DNA of 64,000 bases from an uncultured Dehalococcoidia bacterium (GTDB lineage: Bacteria > Chloroflexota > Dehalococcoidia > Lucifugimonadales > UBA3495): assembly GCA_958296225.1 (NCBI GenBank), contig OY282456.1:3348001-3412000 (forward strand), in the 5' to 3' direction. The notes below the pieces were generated by a model. That model had not been told where the DNA came from and made no database searches. It saw only the letters and a program-made list of their open reading frames with translations. The position numbers and the translations under genes are program-made. Positions within the stretch are counted from its first letter, which is position 1; each line of letters opens with the position of its first letter. Shown here in pieces: positions 43,022-52,176 of the stretch.

Positions 43022-45811
43022 ATGGCCAGCCAGATGTCAATGCCGATGTCCTTCGGCCACACCGGGAGAACATTGCCGCTGTTCCTGCTCATTGATGGCC
43101 ACGCCATGGTGCACCGTTCCTTCCGGGCCATCAGCGTCAATCGCAGCCTCACCGTGTCCAGCACCGGGGAAGACGTTACCGGCGTCTATGGATTTGCCAG
43201 CGTCTTCATCCGCGCGCTCAACGAATGGCGGCCCACCCACGTCGCCGTGGCCTTTGACACCCCCACGCCCACCTTCCGGCATGAGCGGTTCCCGGAGTAC
43301 AAGGCGCAGCGCCCGCCGTCGCCCCCGGAACTGCGGGGGCAGTTCGCCAGGGTGAAAGAGCTGATGGCCGCCTTTGCCGTCCCCGTGTACGAGCTGCCCG
43401 GTTTTGAGGCCGACGACATCATCGGCACGCTGTCCCGGCAGGCCGAAGCCGCCGGAGTAGAAACGGTGATACTTACCGGCGACCGGGATACCTTTCAGCT
43501 CATCTCCCCGCTGGTGCGCGTTGATTTGGCCAGCACCGGAGACCGGGCCAGCATCGTTGACGAAACCGCCCTCGCCGAGCGCTACGGCGGCCTCACCGCC
43601 GCGCAGCAGCCCGACTACAAAGCCCTGGTCGGCGACAAGTCGGACAATATCCCCGGCGTCCCGGGGGTGGGCGACAAGACCGCCACCACGCTGTTGACCA
43701 ATTACCGGACGCTGGAAGGCGTTTATGAGCACCTTGACGAGATAACCCAGAAGCGGGTGCATAACAGCCTGTCGGCAAACCGGGATGCCGCCTTCGAGTA
43801 TCGCATCCTGACCACCATAGACCGCGACGCCCCGATGCTCCTGGACCTTGAATCCTGCCAGTTCGGCAACTACGAGCGCGCCGCCGTAGTTTCGCTGATG
43901 ACGGCGCTGGAGTTTCACAGCATCGTGGGCCGCGTCCCCTCCCCGGACGCGCCCTGGGCAACCGCAACTGCCCATCCCGCCGGCGGCGGCGCGGATTCCG
44001 CTGACGACAAAGCGTCGCCGCCGGCAGACGATTATCGTATCGTTGTCACCAAAGCGGAACTTGATGCCATGATTGCATCCATTCGTGAGGCCGGTTCTTT
44101 CGCCTTTGACACCGAGTCCAGCAGCACCGACCCCGTGGCCGCCGACCTGGCCGGCCTCAGCTTCGCCGTCGCGGGCGGCCTGGCCTGGTATGTTCCGGTG
44201 GGGCACGATTCCGGCGCGCAGCTCCCCCTGGAGGAAGTGCTGGCCGCGGTGCGCCCGCTGTTCACTGCCGACGGCATCCGCCGCTGCGCCCACAACGCCA
44301 ACTACGACCTCACGCTGCTCAGCAGCTATGGGATTGACCCCTATCACGTCATCGACCACGACACGATGATTGCCGCCCATTTGCTGGGCAAAACCCGGCT
44401 GGGTCTCAAACCGCTGGCGCTGGAAATCCTGGGCCGCGAAATGACCAACATCACCGACCTGATTGGCAAAGGCGCGCGTCAAAAGACATTCAACCAGATC
44501 GACATTGCAGACGGCGCGCCCTACGCCGCCGCGGACGCGGACTGCACCCTTCAATTGCGGCAGCAGTTTGAGACGCCGCTGGCGGCCCAGGGCTTCACCG
44601 CTTTAATGTCGGATGTGGAGCTGCCCCTGGTTCCCGTCCTGGTGGAGATGCAGCGGGCCGGCGTCAAGCTGGATTCCGGCATCCTGCACGAAATGTCCCG
44701 TGACCTCAGCGAGCAGCTGACGCAAATCGAAGCCGACCTGTACCGCGACATCGGCCACAGCGTCAATATCAACTCCCCCAAGCAGTTGAGCGACCTGCTG
44801 TTCGGCGAACTGGGGCTGCCGAAAACCCGCCGCACCAAATCCGGGTTCTCCACCGACGCCAACGCGCTGGAAACGCTGAAAGGGCTGCATCCGGTGGTGG
44901 ATAAAATCCTGGACTACCGGCAAGTTGCCAAGCTGAAATCAACCTACGTTGACGCCCTGCCGGAGATGGTGAACCGGCGCACCGGGCGCATCCACACGTC
45001 CTACCACCAGACCGGCTCGGCCACCGGGCGGGTCAGCAGCAGCGACCCCAACCTCCAGAACATACCCGTCCGCACCGAGTCGGGCCGCCAGGTCAGACGC
45101 GCCTTCGTTGCCGACGCCGGCCGCCGGCTGCTCTCCGCTGATTATTCACAGATTGAGCTGCGCGTGCTCGCCCATCTTTCGCAGGACTCATCGCTGCTGG
45201 AGGCGTTCCGGCGGGGCGAGGACATTCACGCCGCCACCGCCAGCCAGATGTTCAACGTGCCGGTCAACCAGGTTGACCCCGAACAGCGGCGCATCGCCAA
45301 GGTGCTGAACTTTGGCGTCATCTACGGCCTGGGGCCTTACGGCATCTCCCAGCAAACCGGGTTCAGCCGCGAAGAGGGCCGCAATTTCATCGACACCTAC
45401 CTGTCCCGCTACCCCGGCATCAACGGCTACCTGGAATCGGTGAAGGAGCAGACTCGCGGTATGATGTACGCCGAAACGCTGCTGGGCCGCCGGCGTTATC
45501 TGCCCGATATCCAGTCCTCCAACCACAACATCCGCGCCGCCGCCGAGCGCATGGCAATCAATATGCCGATTCAGGGCACCGCCGCCGACATTATGAAAAA
45601 GGCTATGATTAGCGTGCGCGCCCGCATGATTAACGAGCAAATGCGTTCCGCGATGATTCTGCAAGTCCACGACGAATTGGTGTTTGAGGTGCCCGACGAA
45701 GAGATGGACGTGATGACGGCGCTGGTTCTCGACGAGATGCCGGCCGCGTTGGAACTGGACGTTACCCTGAAAGTGGATGTCAAGTCCGGTTACTCCTGGG
45801 GTGATTTCTGA
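43022..45811 (+). CDS. polA: DNA polymerase I
   Basis: 929 residues from ATG 43022, behind GGAG; the frame extends to 42950, but nothing before FLLIDGHAMVHRSF is conserved. Three domains: 5'-3' nuclease (GFEADDIIGTL, DKSDNIPGVPGVGDKTA), 3'-5' exonuclease, and polymerase (DYSQIELRVLAHLS, RRIAKVLNFGVIYGLG, QVHDELVFEVP). The exonuclease keeps its acidic residues in FAFDTESS, HNANYDLTLL and YAAADADCTL, so proofreading should be active, unlike in Taq-type enzymes. Confidence 0.96.
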   Translation: MASQMSMPMSFGHTGRTLPLFLLIDGHAMVHRSFRAISVNRSLTVSSTGEDVTGVYGFASVFIRALNEWRPTHVAVAFDTPTPTFRHERFPEYKAQRPPSPPELRGQFARVKELMAAFAVPVYELPGFEADDIIGTLSRQAEAAGVETVILTGDRDTFQLISPLVRVDLASTGDRASIVDETALAERYGGLTAAQQPDYKALVGDKSDNIPGVPGVGDKTATTLLTNYRTLEGVYEHLDEITQKRVHNSLSANRDAAFEYRILTTIDRDAPMLLDLESCQFGNYERAAVVSLMTALEFHSIVGRVPSPDAPWATATAHPAGGGADSADDKASPPADDYRIVVTKAELDAMIASIREAGSFAFDTESSSTDPVAADLAGLSFAVAGGLAWYVPVGHDSGAQLPLEEVLAAVRPLFTADGIRRCAHNANYDLTLLSSYGIDPYHVIDHDTMIAAHLLGKTRLGLKPLALEILGREMTNITDLIGKGARQKTFNQIDIADGAPYAAADADCTLQLRQQFETPLAAQGFTALMSDVELPLVPVLVEMQRAGVKLDSGILHEMSRDLSEQLTQIEADLYRDIGHSVNINSPKQLSDLLFGELGLPKTRRTKSGFSTDANALETLKGLHPVVDKILDYRQVAKLKSTYVDALPEMVNRRTGRIHTSYHQTGSATGRVSSSDPNLQNIPVRTESGRQVRRAFVADAGRRLLSADYSQIELRVLAHLSQDSSLLEAFRRGEDIHAATASQMFNVPVNQVDPEQRRIAKVLNFGVIYGLGPYGISQQTGFSREEGRNFIDTYLSRYPGINGYLESVKEQTRGMMYAETLLGRRRYLPDIQSSNHNIRAAAERMAINMPIQGTAADIMKKAMISVRARMINEQMRSAMILQVHDELVFEVPDEEMDVMTALVLDEMPAALELDVTLKVDVKSGYSWGDF

Positions 45812-45829
45812 TTGGGAGGTCTGATTCCT

Positions 45830-46711
45830 ATGGAACTGCTGCGCAGCCTGGTTTTCGTCCCCGGCAATCGGGCCAATATGCTGGCAAGGGCGCTAGGGTT
45901 TGGCGCCGACGTCGTAATGGTGGACCTGGAGGACTCGGTGCCGCCGGGCGAGAAAGCCGCCGCCTGCGAGTTGGCCGTCGCCTGGGTTCCCCGCCTGAGC
46001 GCCGCCGGCCGCCGGGTTATGGTTCGGGTTAACTCCCTGGATACCGGCCTGGCCGCCGGCGAATTGGCCGCCGTAGTCTCCCCCCAATTGGCCGGCGTCA
46101 GCATCGGCAAGGGCAACACCGCGTGGGACTTGCAGCAGGTTGACCGCTTGCTGGCCCCGTTGGAATCCAACGCCGGCATCCCGCCGGGCAGCGTCAAGGT
46201 GATTCCCTGGATTGAAACCGCAATGGCAATTGTCCACGTTTATGAGATGGCCCGGGCATCGCAGCGTATCGTGGGCATCGCCTTCGGGGCCGAGGACTAC
46301 ACCAACGATATGGGCGTTACCCGCAGCGATTTCGGCGCGGAGTGCTACTACGCCCGCGCCGCGGTGGCGGTAGCGGCCCGTGCCGCCGGCGTCGCCGCGC
46401 TGGACGGCCCCTTTGTCGGCTTTCGTGACCCCGACGGCCTGCGTACCGACGCCGGCGCCGCGCGGCAGCTGGGGTACACCGGCAAGTTCGCCATCCATCC
46501 GGCGCAGATTGACATTATCAACGAAACTTTCTCGCCCCAGCCGGACGACGTAGCCTATGCCCGCCGGGTAGTAGCGGCGTGGGATGCCGCGGCGGCGGCC
46601 GGCCGGGGTTCCCTCTCCATCGACGGGCGGATGGTGGACGTGCCCGTGGTCAAAAGGGCGCAGAACCTGCTCGCCCAGGTCGCCGCCATTGCAGGGCGCA
46701 CTGCCGGCTAA
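45830..46711 (+). CDS. CitE-like HpcH/HpaI aldolase/lyase family protein
   Basis: 293 residues from ATG 45830, behind GGAGG. Motifs of the CoA-ester lyase group: LLRSLVFVPGNRANML, VVMVDLEDSVPPGEK (metal-binding Glu/Asp), VMVRVNS, IPWIETAMAIVHV, GAEDYTNDMG and GKFAIHPAQIDIIN. No citrate lyase alpha or gamma subunits are nearby, so a stand-alone lyase (for example malyl- or citramalyl-CoA type) is more likely than citrate lyase. It is followed 12 bases later by ybjQ. Confidence 0.85.
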   Translation: MELLRSLVFVPGNRANMLARALGFGADVVMVDLEDSVPPGEKAAACELAVAWVPRLSAAGRRVMVRVNSLDTGLAAGELAAVVSPQLAGVSIGKGNTAWDLQQVDRLLAPLESNAGIPPGSVKVIPWIETAMAIVHVYEMARASQRIVGIAFGAEDYTNDMGVTRSDFGAECYYARAAVAVAARAAGVAALDGPFVGFRDPDGLRTDAGAARQLGYTGKFAIHPAQIDIINETFSPQPDDVAYARRVVAAWDAAAAAGRGSLSIDGRMVDVPVVKRAQNLLAQVAAIAGRTAG

Positions 46712-46723
46712 AAGGAGTAAGCA

Positions 46724-47023
46724 ATGGAGCAGCCGGAGCAAATCATCTGCGTTACCACCGATACGGTGCCGGGCCGCAGCGTTAGGCAAGTTCTGGGCCT
46801 GGTGTGGGGTATCGGCATCACCAACGAGCACGGCCGTCCCTCCCGCCAGTTCGTGGCGGCGGATTCGGCGCACCGCGACGCCTATAACAACCTGGTGGAA
46901 CGGGCCCAGTCGATGGGAGCCAATGCAGTTACCGGCGTAGGTATGGACAGTTTCGTGGCCCGGAATGACAACAACGTGGACCGCGAATACACCATCTACG
47001 GCACTGCCGTCGTGCTGGAGTGA
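46724..47023 (+). CDS. YbjQ/UPF0145 family protein
   Basis: 99 residues. The family pattern is seen in ICVTTDTVPGRSVRQVLGLVWG (part) and AYNNLVERAQSMGANAVTGV, ending GTAVVLE. The family forms small pentameric beta/alpha rings and is often called heavy-metal-binding on weak grounds; function unknown. Start ATG follows AAGGAG. It lies between the CitE-like gene and folB. Confidence 0.85.
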   Translation: MEQPEQIICVTTDTVPGRSVRQVLGLVWGIGITNEHGRPSRQFVAADSAHRDAYNNLVERAQSMGANAVTGVGMDSFVARNDNNVDREYTIYGTAVVLE

Positions 47024-47033
47024 GCGCCGCACT

Positions 47034-47414
47034 ATGCCCGCCGACCGCATTATCCTGACCGGGATGCAGTTCTACGGATTTCACGGCGTTAACCCGGAGG
47101 AGCGCCGGCTGGGGCAGCCCTTCATCGTTGACCTGGAAGCGGAGCTGGACTTGCGCCGCGCCGGCCGCTCCGACCGGCTGCCCGATACCGTCAGTTACAC
47201 GCAGCTGTATCGCGTCGTAAAAAACGTGGTGGAAGGCGAACCGCGTAACCTGTTGGAAGCCGCGGCCGGAGCCATCGCCGCCGGCGTCCTCGAACAGCAT
47301 CCGTCCGTGGCTGCGGTGCGGGTGCGGGTGCAAAAACCCCGTCCGCCCATCCGGGGTTCCGTCATCGAGTCGGCGGCGGTTGAGATTTACCGGAAACGGA
47401 ATGAAACCGGGTAA
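47034..47414 (+). CDS. folB: Dihydroneopterin aldolase
   Basis: Folate enzyme that cleaves dihydroneopterin to hydroxymethyldihydropterin. 126 residues from ATG 47034; ILTGMQFYGFHGVNPEERRLGQ carries the conserved N-terminal block, and SVTYTQL-like DTVSYTQLYRVV and NLLEAAAGAIAAGVL the middle. The catalytic Lys is expected in VRVQKPRPPI. No folK or folP is next to it. Confidence 0.9.
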   Translation: MPADRIILTGMQFYGFHGVNPEERRLGQPFIVDLEAELDLRRAGRSDRLPDTVSYTQLYRVVKNVVEGEPRNLLEAAAGAIAAGVLEQHPSVAAVRVRVQKPRPPIRGSVIESAAVEIYRKRNETG

Positions 47415-47440
47415 TCACCATCAATTAGGGAGCGATTACT

Positions 47441-49060
47441 ATGGCAACAGGGAGCGACCCCATCGCGCGGCAGTTCAACGACGCCACCAAGTTGCAGTAC
47501 ATCAACCTGGCTAACAAGCCCCCTCGGTACAAGACCTATCCGGGTCTGCGCGCCATCGCCCTGCCGGACGTGGCGGCGGGGCCGGGGCCCGGCATGGCGA
47601 CGCTGGACGCTGTCCGGGGCGGAGACGCCGGGGGCGATGCTCCGCTGACGCTGGCTAAATTGACCAGCCTGCTCTATCACTCGGCGGCCGTCATCCGCCG
47701 GGCGCAGCTCCGCGATGGCGAGGTGCATTACCGCGCCGCCGCGTCGGCCGGCGCGCTGTATCCCACCGAGCTCTATGTAGTCTGCGGCGATTTGGAGGGA
47801 CTGCGGGCCGGCGTCTATCACTTCAACCCCCGGGACTGCACGCTGGCCCGGCTGCGGAACGGCGACCTGCGGCGCTGGCTGGCGGCGGCGGCCGGCGATA
47901 ATGTCGCCTATCCCGCAACGCTGGTGTTCACCACCGTATTCTGGCGCAGCGCGTGGAAGTACCGGGAGCGGGGCTACCGCTACTGCTATTGGGATGCCGG
48001 CACCATAGCGGCCAACCTGCTGGCGACGGGCTATGCCGAAGGCGTGCCGGTCGGCCTGAAATTCGGTTTCGCTGACCACCTGATTAGCGGATTCCTGGGC
48101 ATTGACGGGTACGACGAAGCGCCCGCACTGCTGGCCACGCTGGGCGCGCCGGACGGTATGCTGCCCCCCGGTTCCGGCGACGTGCCCGGAATGTTGACCC
48201 AGGAAAGCAACGACCTGGCTCCGGGAGCGATTGACTATCCGCTGAGCCGTGGGCTGCGTCTGGCTTCCCTGCTGCGGACCCGTGAGGATGCGGCCCGCTG
48301 GAACGCTGCCGCCGCCTCTCAATCCGGCTCGGAACGGGAGGAACTGGACGGCACCGGGGACAACTTCCGGCCCCTGCGCTCCGGCGCTGACGGCAACTTT
48401 GACGGCTCCCTGGATTTGACGGCCCTTGCGTCCGCACCCCTGGGCGATTGCATCCGCTACCGTGGCTCGACCCGGCGTTTTGCCACCGAACCCATCCCCT
48501 GGGAATCGCTGCGCGCCATAGTGGACGCGGCCGGCGGCGGTATCAATTCGCCCCACTTCGCTGCGGGATTGGCGCCCTATCTGAGCCTCTATTTCATCGT
48601 CAACGCCGTCGAGGGGTTGGCTCCGGGCGCCTATTACTACAACCGGTTTTACAACGGCCTCCGGCTCCTCAAAGCCGGCGCGTTCCGGGAAACCGCCGGC
48701 CATTTGGGATTCGAGCAGGCGTTGCCGGCGGACGCCGCCGCCGTAGCCTTTATTACCGCCGACCTGGATTTAATCCAGCGGGAGTTTGGCGCGCGGGGCT
48801 ACCGCATGGCGCAAACTATTGCCGGCATCATCGGGGGGCGAATCTACCTGGCGTCCCATTCGCTGGGGCTGGGCGCTACCGGCCTGACCTTTTTCGACGA
48901 TGCCGTTGCCGAATTTTTCGCGCCCCACGCCAACGGCCAGGACACCGTGTTCGTGGTGCCTGTCGGCGCGCCCCACACCGTCAACCGCGTGCGGCCCTTC
49001 CGTTCCCGCCTGGCGGTGAGTCTGGACGCGCAAGCCCGCGGCGCCGGTCAGCCGGAGTAA
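47441..49060 (+). CDS. Double-domain SagB/ThcOx-type nitroreductase-fold oxidoreductase
   Basis: 539 residues containing two nitroreductase-type domains in tandem (about 30-270 and 330-525). Domain 1 has RAAASAGALYPTELYVV and YRYCYWDAGTIAANLL; domain 2 has YRGSTRRFATEPIPWESL and RGYRMAQTIAGIIGGRIYLA. SagB-type enzymes use FMN to oxidise azolines in peptide natural products, but no precursor peptide or cyclodehydratase is nearby. Stand-alone proteins of this kind are common; the substrate is unknown. Confidence 0.82.
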   Translation: MATGSDPIARQFNDATKLQYINLANKPPRYKTYPGLRAIALPDVAAGPGPGMATLDAVRGGDAGGDAPLTLAKLTSLLYHSAAVIRRAQLRDGEVHYRAAASAGALYPTELYVVCGDLEGLRAGVYHFNPRDCTLARLRNGDLRRWLAAAAGDNVAYPATLVFTTVFWRSAWKYRERGYRYCYWDAGTIAANLLATGYAEGVPVGLKFGFADHLISGFLGIDGYDEAPALLATLGAPDGMLPPGSGDVPGMLTQESNDLAPGAIDYPLSRGLRLASLLRTREDAARWNAAAASQSGSEREELDGTGDNFRPLRSGADGNFDGSLDLTALASAPLGDCIRYRGSTRRFATEPIPWESLRAIVDAAGGGINSPHFAAGLAPYLSLYFIVNAVEGLAPGAYYYNRFYNGLRLLKAGAFRETAGHLGFEQALPADAAAVAFITADLDLIQREFGARGYRMAQTIAGIIGGRIYLASHSLGLGATGLTFFDDAVAEFFAPHANGQDTVFVVPVGAPHTVNRVRPFRSRLAVSLDAQARGAGQPE

Positions 49061-49061
49061 C

Positions 49062-49086
49062 GCGCGCCGCCGGGGGGACGGCGCGC
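49062..49086. terminator. GC hairpin between converging genes
   Basis: GCGCGCCG pairs perfectly with CGGCGCGC around a 9-base loop, between two converging genes. There is no T-tract on either strand, so it is only a possible bidirectional terminator. Confidence 0.4.
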
Positions 49087-49103
49087 CGGGCGGAACCGGC
49101 CAG

Positions 49104-50057
49104 CTACTCCCAGTCGCTTTCGGCTGCGGGCACGAAAGCCGGCCAGGCCCCCGAATCAACGTCCGTGTCCAAAATAGGCACGGTGACATCGGCGTCGCCG
49201 TCCGCCTCGTCATCAACTTCGTCCGTCAGTGATACGGCCTCGCTGTCTCCCGGCTCTCCGTCGTCGGCAGTATCCGGGGCCTCTTCAGGATTGACCTCGG
49301 GCTCTTCGGCGTAAGCCTCGCGGGCGGCGCGCTCGCCTGATGTTCCGGGTTCGGCGCTGCCGTGGCCCCGGGCTGCGCCGGGAAACGATATGATGTGGCG
49401 CAGCGCCGGATGCTGGGCGGTTTCGCGCACGATGACGGACAGGCCGTTCTCCCCGCTCGCCACCACCGCGGCGGCATAGCGGTTCCCGCTGGCGATTAAC
49501 CGGCGCAGACGCCGCCCCAGGCGCGGTTCAATCACTCCCAGATAACGCCCATCCCGCGAACTTACCACGATGTTGTCGTTCCGGACTGCCAGCGTAACGG
49601 CATCGCCGGCGCTGACGCTGGCGACGTTTGCCGGGTCTGCCGGTTGGCGCAGCGTCGTGGTGCAGGACTTGCCGCTCTCTTCAATAAACCAGCGCGGCGA
49701 TTCGGCTTCCCTGGCCCCGGACGGGTAGGCGCGTCCACCGCACGATTGCAGCTTCTGCAAACGGGCCAGATTCTTGCGGGCGATGTTGTTGCCCGGCGCG
49801 CGCTGGCAAAGCTCTTCCAGAATCTGCCGGGCCGCGTCGTAATCGCTCAGTTCCATAAGCGCCTTGGCCAGCCGGTTAGCCGCTTCACAGTCGCGGGGAT
49901 TCAGCTCCAGAACCGCCCGGTTGACCTCGGCCGCCCGTTCCCAATCGCCGTTCAGGGCCAGCTTGACCGCCTGTTTGCCCAGATTGGTTTTCAGCCGGCT
50001 GGCCGCCGCCCCGGGCGCGGGCTGGCCGGCTGTTCGGCGTGTCATATTTCCTGTCAT
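49104..50057 (-). CDS. TPR-containing hypothetical protein
   Basis: 317 residues from ATG 50057, behind GGGGAG. Two to three TPR-like helices at the N-terminus (AVKLALNGDWERAAEVNRAVLE in part, then LAKALMELSDYDAARQILEEL). The centre (about 130-230) looks like a small beta domain with SPRWFIEESG and ITFxGxxD-free strands such as VSSRDGRYLGVIEPRLGRRL. The last 90 residues are very acidic and probably disordered. No known function. It follows a GT2 gene on the same strand. Confidence 0.6.
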   Translation of the reverse strand: MTGNMTRRTAGQPAPGAAASRLKTNLGKQAVKLALNGDWERAAEVNRAVLELNPRDCEAANRLAKALMELSDYDAARQILEELCQRAPGNNIARKNLARLQKLQSCGGRAYPSGAREAESPRWFIEESGKSCTTTLRQPADPANVASVSAGDAVTLAVRNDNIVVSSRDGRYLGVIEPRLGRRLRRLIASGNRYAAAVVASGENGLSVIVRETAQHPALRHIISFPGAARGHGSAEPGTSGERAAREAYAEEPEVNPEEAPDTADDGEPGDSEAVSLTDEVDDEADGDADVTVPILDTDVDSGAWPAFVPAAESDWE

Positions 50058-50177
50058 TGACGTTACTCCCCTGGACACCGGAATCGCGAGCCTAAAGGCT
50101 GTCGTAGGATGGCGCAATAGAATTACACCCGCGCGGCAAAAAGGTTCAATCAGAACCCGGCGCGGATTTCAGCGGAT

Positions 50178-50939
50178 TTACGGCGTCCGGTCCAATCGCG
50201 CCGCGCGTTGATAGCGGCCGGTCAGCCAGCGCCAGCGGATGATGAGCAAGTCGCGCAGCGTCCGCCAGCCATCGCGGAAGGGCCGCACTTTGCTCTCCGC
50301 CCGGTAATGCCAGTCAATGCCAACCTCGCAGATGGCAAAGCCGTGGCGGCGGGCCAGGAACAGGATTTCGGCGTCAAACGCAAAGCCGTCAAGGGTTTGC
50401 AGCGGGAACAGGACGCTTGCCGCCCGGGCGCTGAACACCTTGAATCCGCATTGCGTGTCGGCGATTCCGGGCGCGGCGAGCAGGCGCGTCATACCGTTGA
50501 AAACCCGGCCCATCAGCCAACGGCGCCGGGGTTCGCCGATGCGCCGCGCGCCGGCTGCCTCCCGCGAGCCAATTATAATGTCCTTCGCCGGCGCAACCGT
50601 GGGCAGCAGCCGCGCCAGCTGCTCAATCGGCATGGAAAGGTCGGCGTCGCACAGGAAACGAAACTCGCCGCCAGCCGCCAGCATCCCATGCTTTACCGCA
50701 GAACCCTTGCCCCGGTGCGGCAGTTTGAGCGCTCTGATACTAGCGTTTTGCCCGCTAGCCTTTTGCGCCGCCGCCGCCGTGGCGTCCGCGCTCCCGTCGT
50801 CGGCAACGATGATTTCCCAGGCGTAGGGCTGGCGGCTCAAGTATTCGGCCACCGCCGTCAGCGTGTCGGGCAGCCGGCGTTCCTCGTTGTAGGCCGGGAT
50901 TACGACGGAAAGATAGCAAGCGGTCATAACCGCAGTCAT
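50178..50939 (-). CDS. Family 2 glycosyltransferase (dolichyl/polyprenyl-phosphate type)
   Basis: 253 residues, GT-A fold. LSVVIPAYNEERRLPDTL begins the donor site, VADDGSAD and CDADLSM carry the DxD, and DTQCGFKVFSARAASVLF with GFAFDAEILFLARRHG is typical of dolichyl-phosphate glucosyltransferase-like enzymes. No membrane anchor follows, so it resembles the short DPM1 type. It likely moves a sugar to a polyprenyl phosphate. It starts 7 bases after the lysC stop; an internal ATG at 50927 is an alternative start. Confidence 0.88.
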   Translation of the reverse strand: MTAVMTACYLSVVIPAYNEERRLPDTLTAVAEYLSRQPYAWEIIVADDGSADATAAAAQKASGQNASIRALKLPHRGKGSAVKHGMLAAGGEFRFLCDADLSMPIEQLARLLPTVAPAKDIIIGSREAAGARRIGEPRRRWLMGRVFNGMTRLLAAPGIADTQCGFKVFSARAASVLFPLQTLDGFAFDAEILFLARRHGFAICEVGIDWHYRAESKVRPFRDGWRTLRDLLIIRWRWLTGRYQRAARLDRTP

Positions 50940-50946
50940 CGCCGGT

Positions 50947-52176
50947 CTAACCGGCTTCGTCCAGCGCGAAGCCCTCGTGCAGCAGGCGCACCGCCTCGTG
51001 CGCCTTGTCCTGGCTGATGATGCAGGAGATGCGGATTTCCGACGTGGTAATCATATCAATATTGATGCCGCCGTCGGCGAGAATGCGAAACATCCGCGAA
51101 GCATAGCCGGGGGTGTTCTGCATCCCGGAGCCGACGACGCTGACCGACGCCAGGGTGTGGTCGCTAATCACCTGCCCGGCGCCCAGCGTCGCTTGCAGCC
51201 CTGCCATCTCCCGCAAGGCCCGCGGCAGGTCGGCAGCGGCAACGGTGAAGCTGATGTCGGTGGTCATCCGGTCGGCGCTGGTGTTCTGCACGATGGTATC
51301 CACGCTGATGCCGGCCGACGCCAGCGGCTCGAACAAAGCCGCCGCTACCCCCGGTTGGTCCGCCACGCCGCACACCGTTACCTTGGCGACGTTGGTTTGA
51401 TACGCAATGCCGGTAACTTTGATTCGGTCTTCCATTGGCTCATCATCCGATGCGTTATGAATCAGCGTGCCCGGCGCGTCCGTAAAACTGGAAGCGACGT
51501 AGATGGGCACATTATAAACCGCGCCCAGTTCAATGGAGCGGGGGTGCATCTTGGCGCCGGCCGCGGCCAGCTCCAGCATCTCTTCATAGCCGACTGCGGC
51601 CAGTTTCGCCGCTTTGCCAACCACGCGCGGGTCTGCGGTGTAGATGCCCGCCACGTCGGTGTAGATGTCGCAGCGGTCGGCTTGCAGGGCGGCGGCCAGC
51701 GCGACGGCCGTAGTGTCGGAACCCCCGCGCCCCAAAGTGGTGATGTCCTCATCCGGGGCCAGCCCCTGAAAGCCGGCCACAATCACCAGCCGGCCCTCCG
51801 CCAACTCCCGCCGCACCCGCTCCGGATCCACCTCGCTGATACGCGCCCTGCCGTAGGCGCTGTCGGTGCGAATCCCGGCTTGCGGGCCGCTCAGGCTGAT
51901 TGCGTCGTACCCCAGGTTGCGCAGCGCCATGGACAGCAGCGTAATCGAAACCAGCTCGCCGGTGGACAACAGCAGGTCCAGCTCCCGCGGGTCCGGTTCG
52001 TTGGACACGGTGCGGGCCAGGTCAATCAATTCGTCCGTGGTGTCGCCCATGGCCGAAACCACGGTTACTATCTGGTGGCCGGCGTCATACACGTCGGCCA
52101 GGCGTCGGGCCACGTTGACTATCTTTGCGGCGTCGGCGACGGAACTGCCGCCGTATTTATGGACGTAGAGGGCCAT
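50947..52176 (-). CDS. lysC: Aspartate kinase
   Basis: First enzyme of the lysine/threonine/methionine pathway. 409 residues. Kinase domain: LYVHKYGGSSVAD, FQGLAPDEDITTLGRGGSDTTA in part, and DRCDIYTDVAGIYTADPR. Two C-terminal ACT domains follow (VCGVADQPGVAAALF, VSVVGSGMQNTPGYASRMF), which bind lysine or threonine in regulated forms. Its ATG overlaps the thrB stop by one base (TGATG), so the two are translated together. Confidence 0.95.
   Translation of the reverse strand: MALYVHKYGGSSVADAAKIVNVARRLADVYDAGHQIVTVVSAMGDTTDELIDLARTVSNEPDPRELDLLLSTGELVSITLLSMALRNLGYDAISLSGPQAGIRTDSAYGRARISEVDPERVRRELAEGRLVIVAGFQGLAPDEDITTLGRGGSDTTAVALAAALQADRCDIYTDVAGIYTADPRVVGKAAKLAAVGYEEMLELAAAGAKMHPRSIELGAVYNVPIYVASSFTDAPGTLIHNASDDEPMEDRIKVTGIAYQTNVAKVTVCGVADQPGVAAALFEPLASAGISVDTIVQNTSADRMTTDISFTVAAADLPRALREMAGLQATLGAGQVISDHTLASVSVVGSGMQNTPGYASRMFRILADGGINIDMITTSEIRISCIISQDKAHEAVRLLHEGFALDEAG

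Noticed and set aside
42535-43164. A 209-codon FmdB protein with a long N-terminal extension.
   Set aside because: The extension is antisense to polA; the family start MPIYEYRC lies at 42852.
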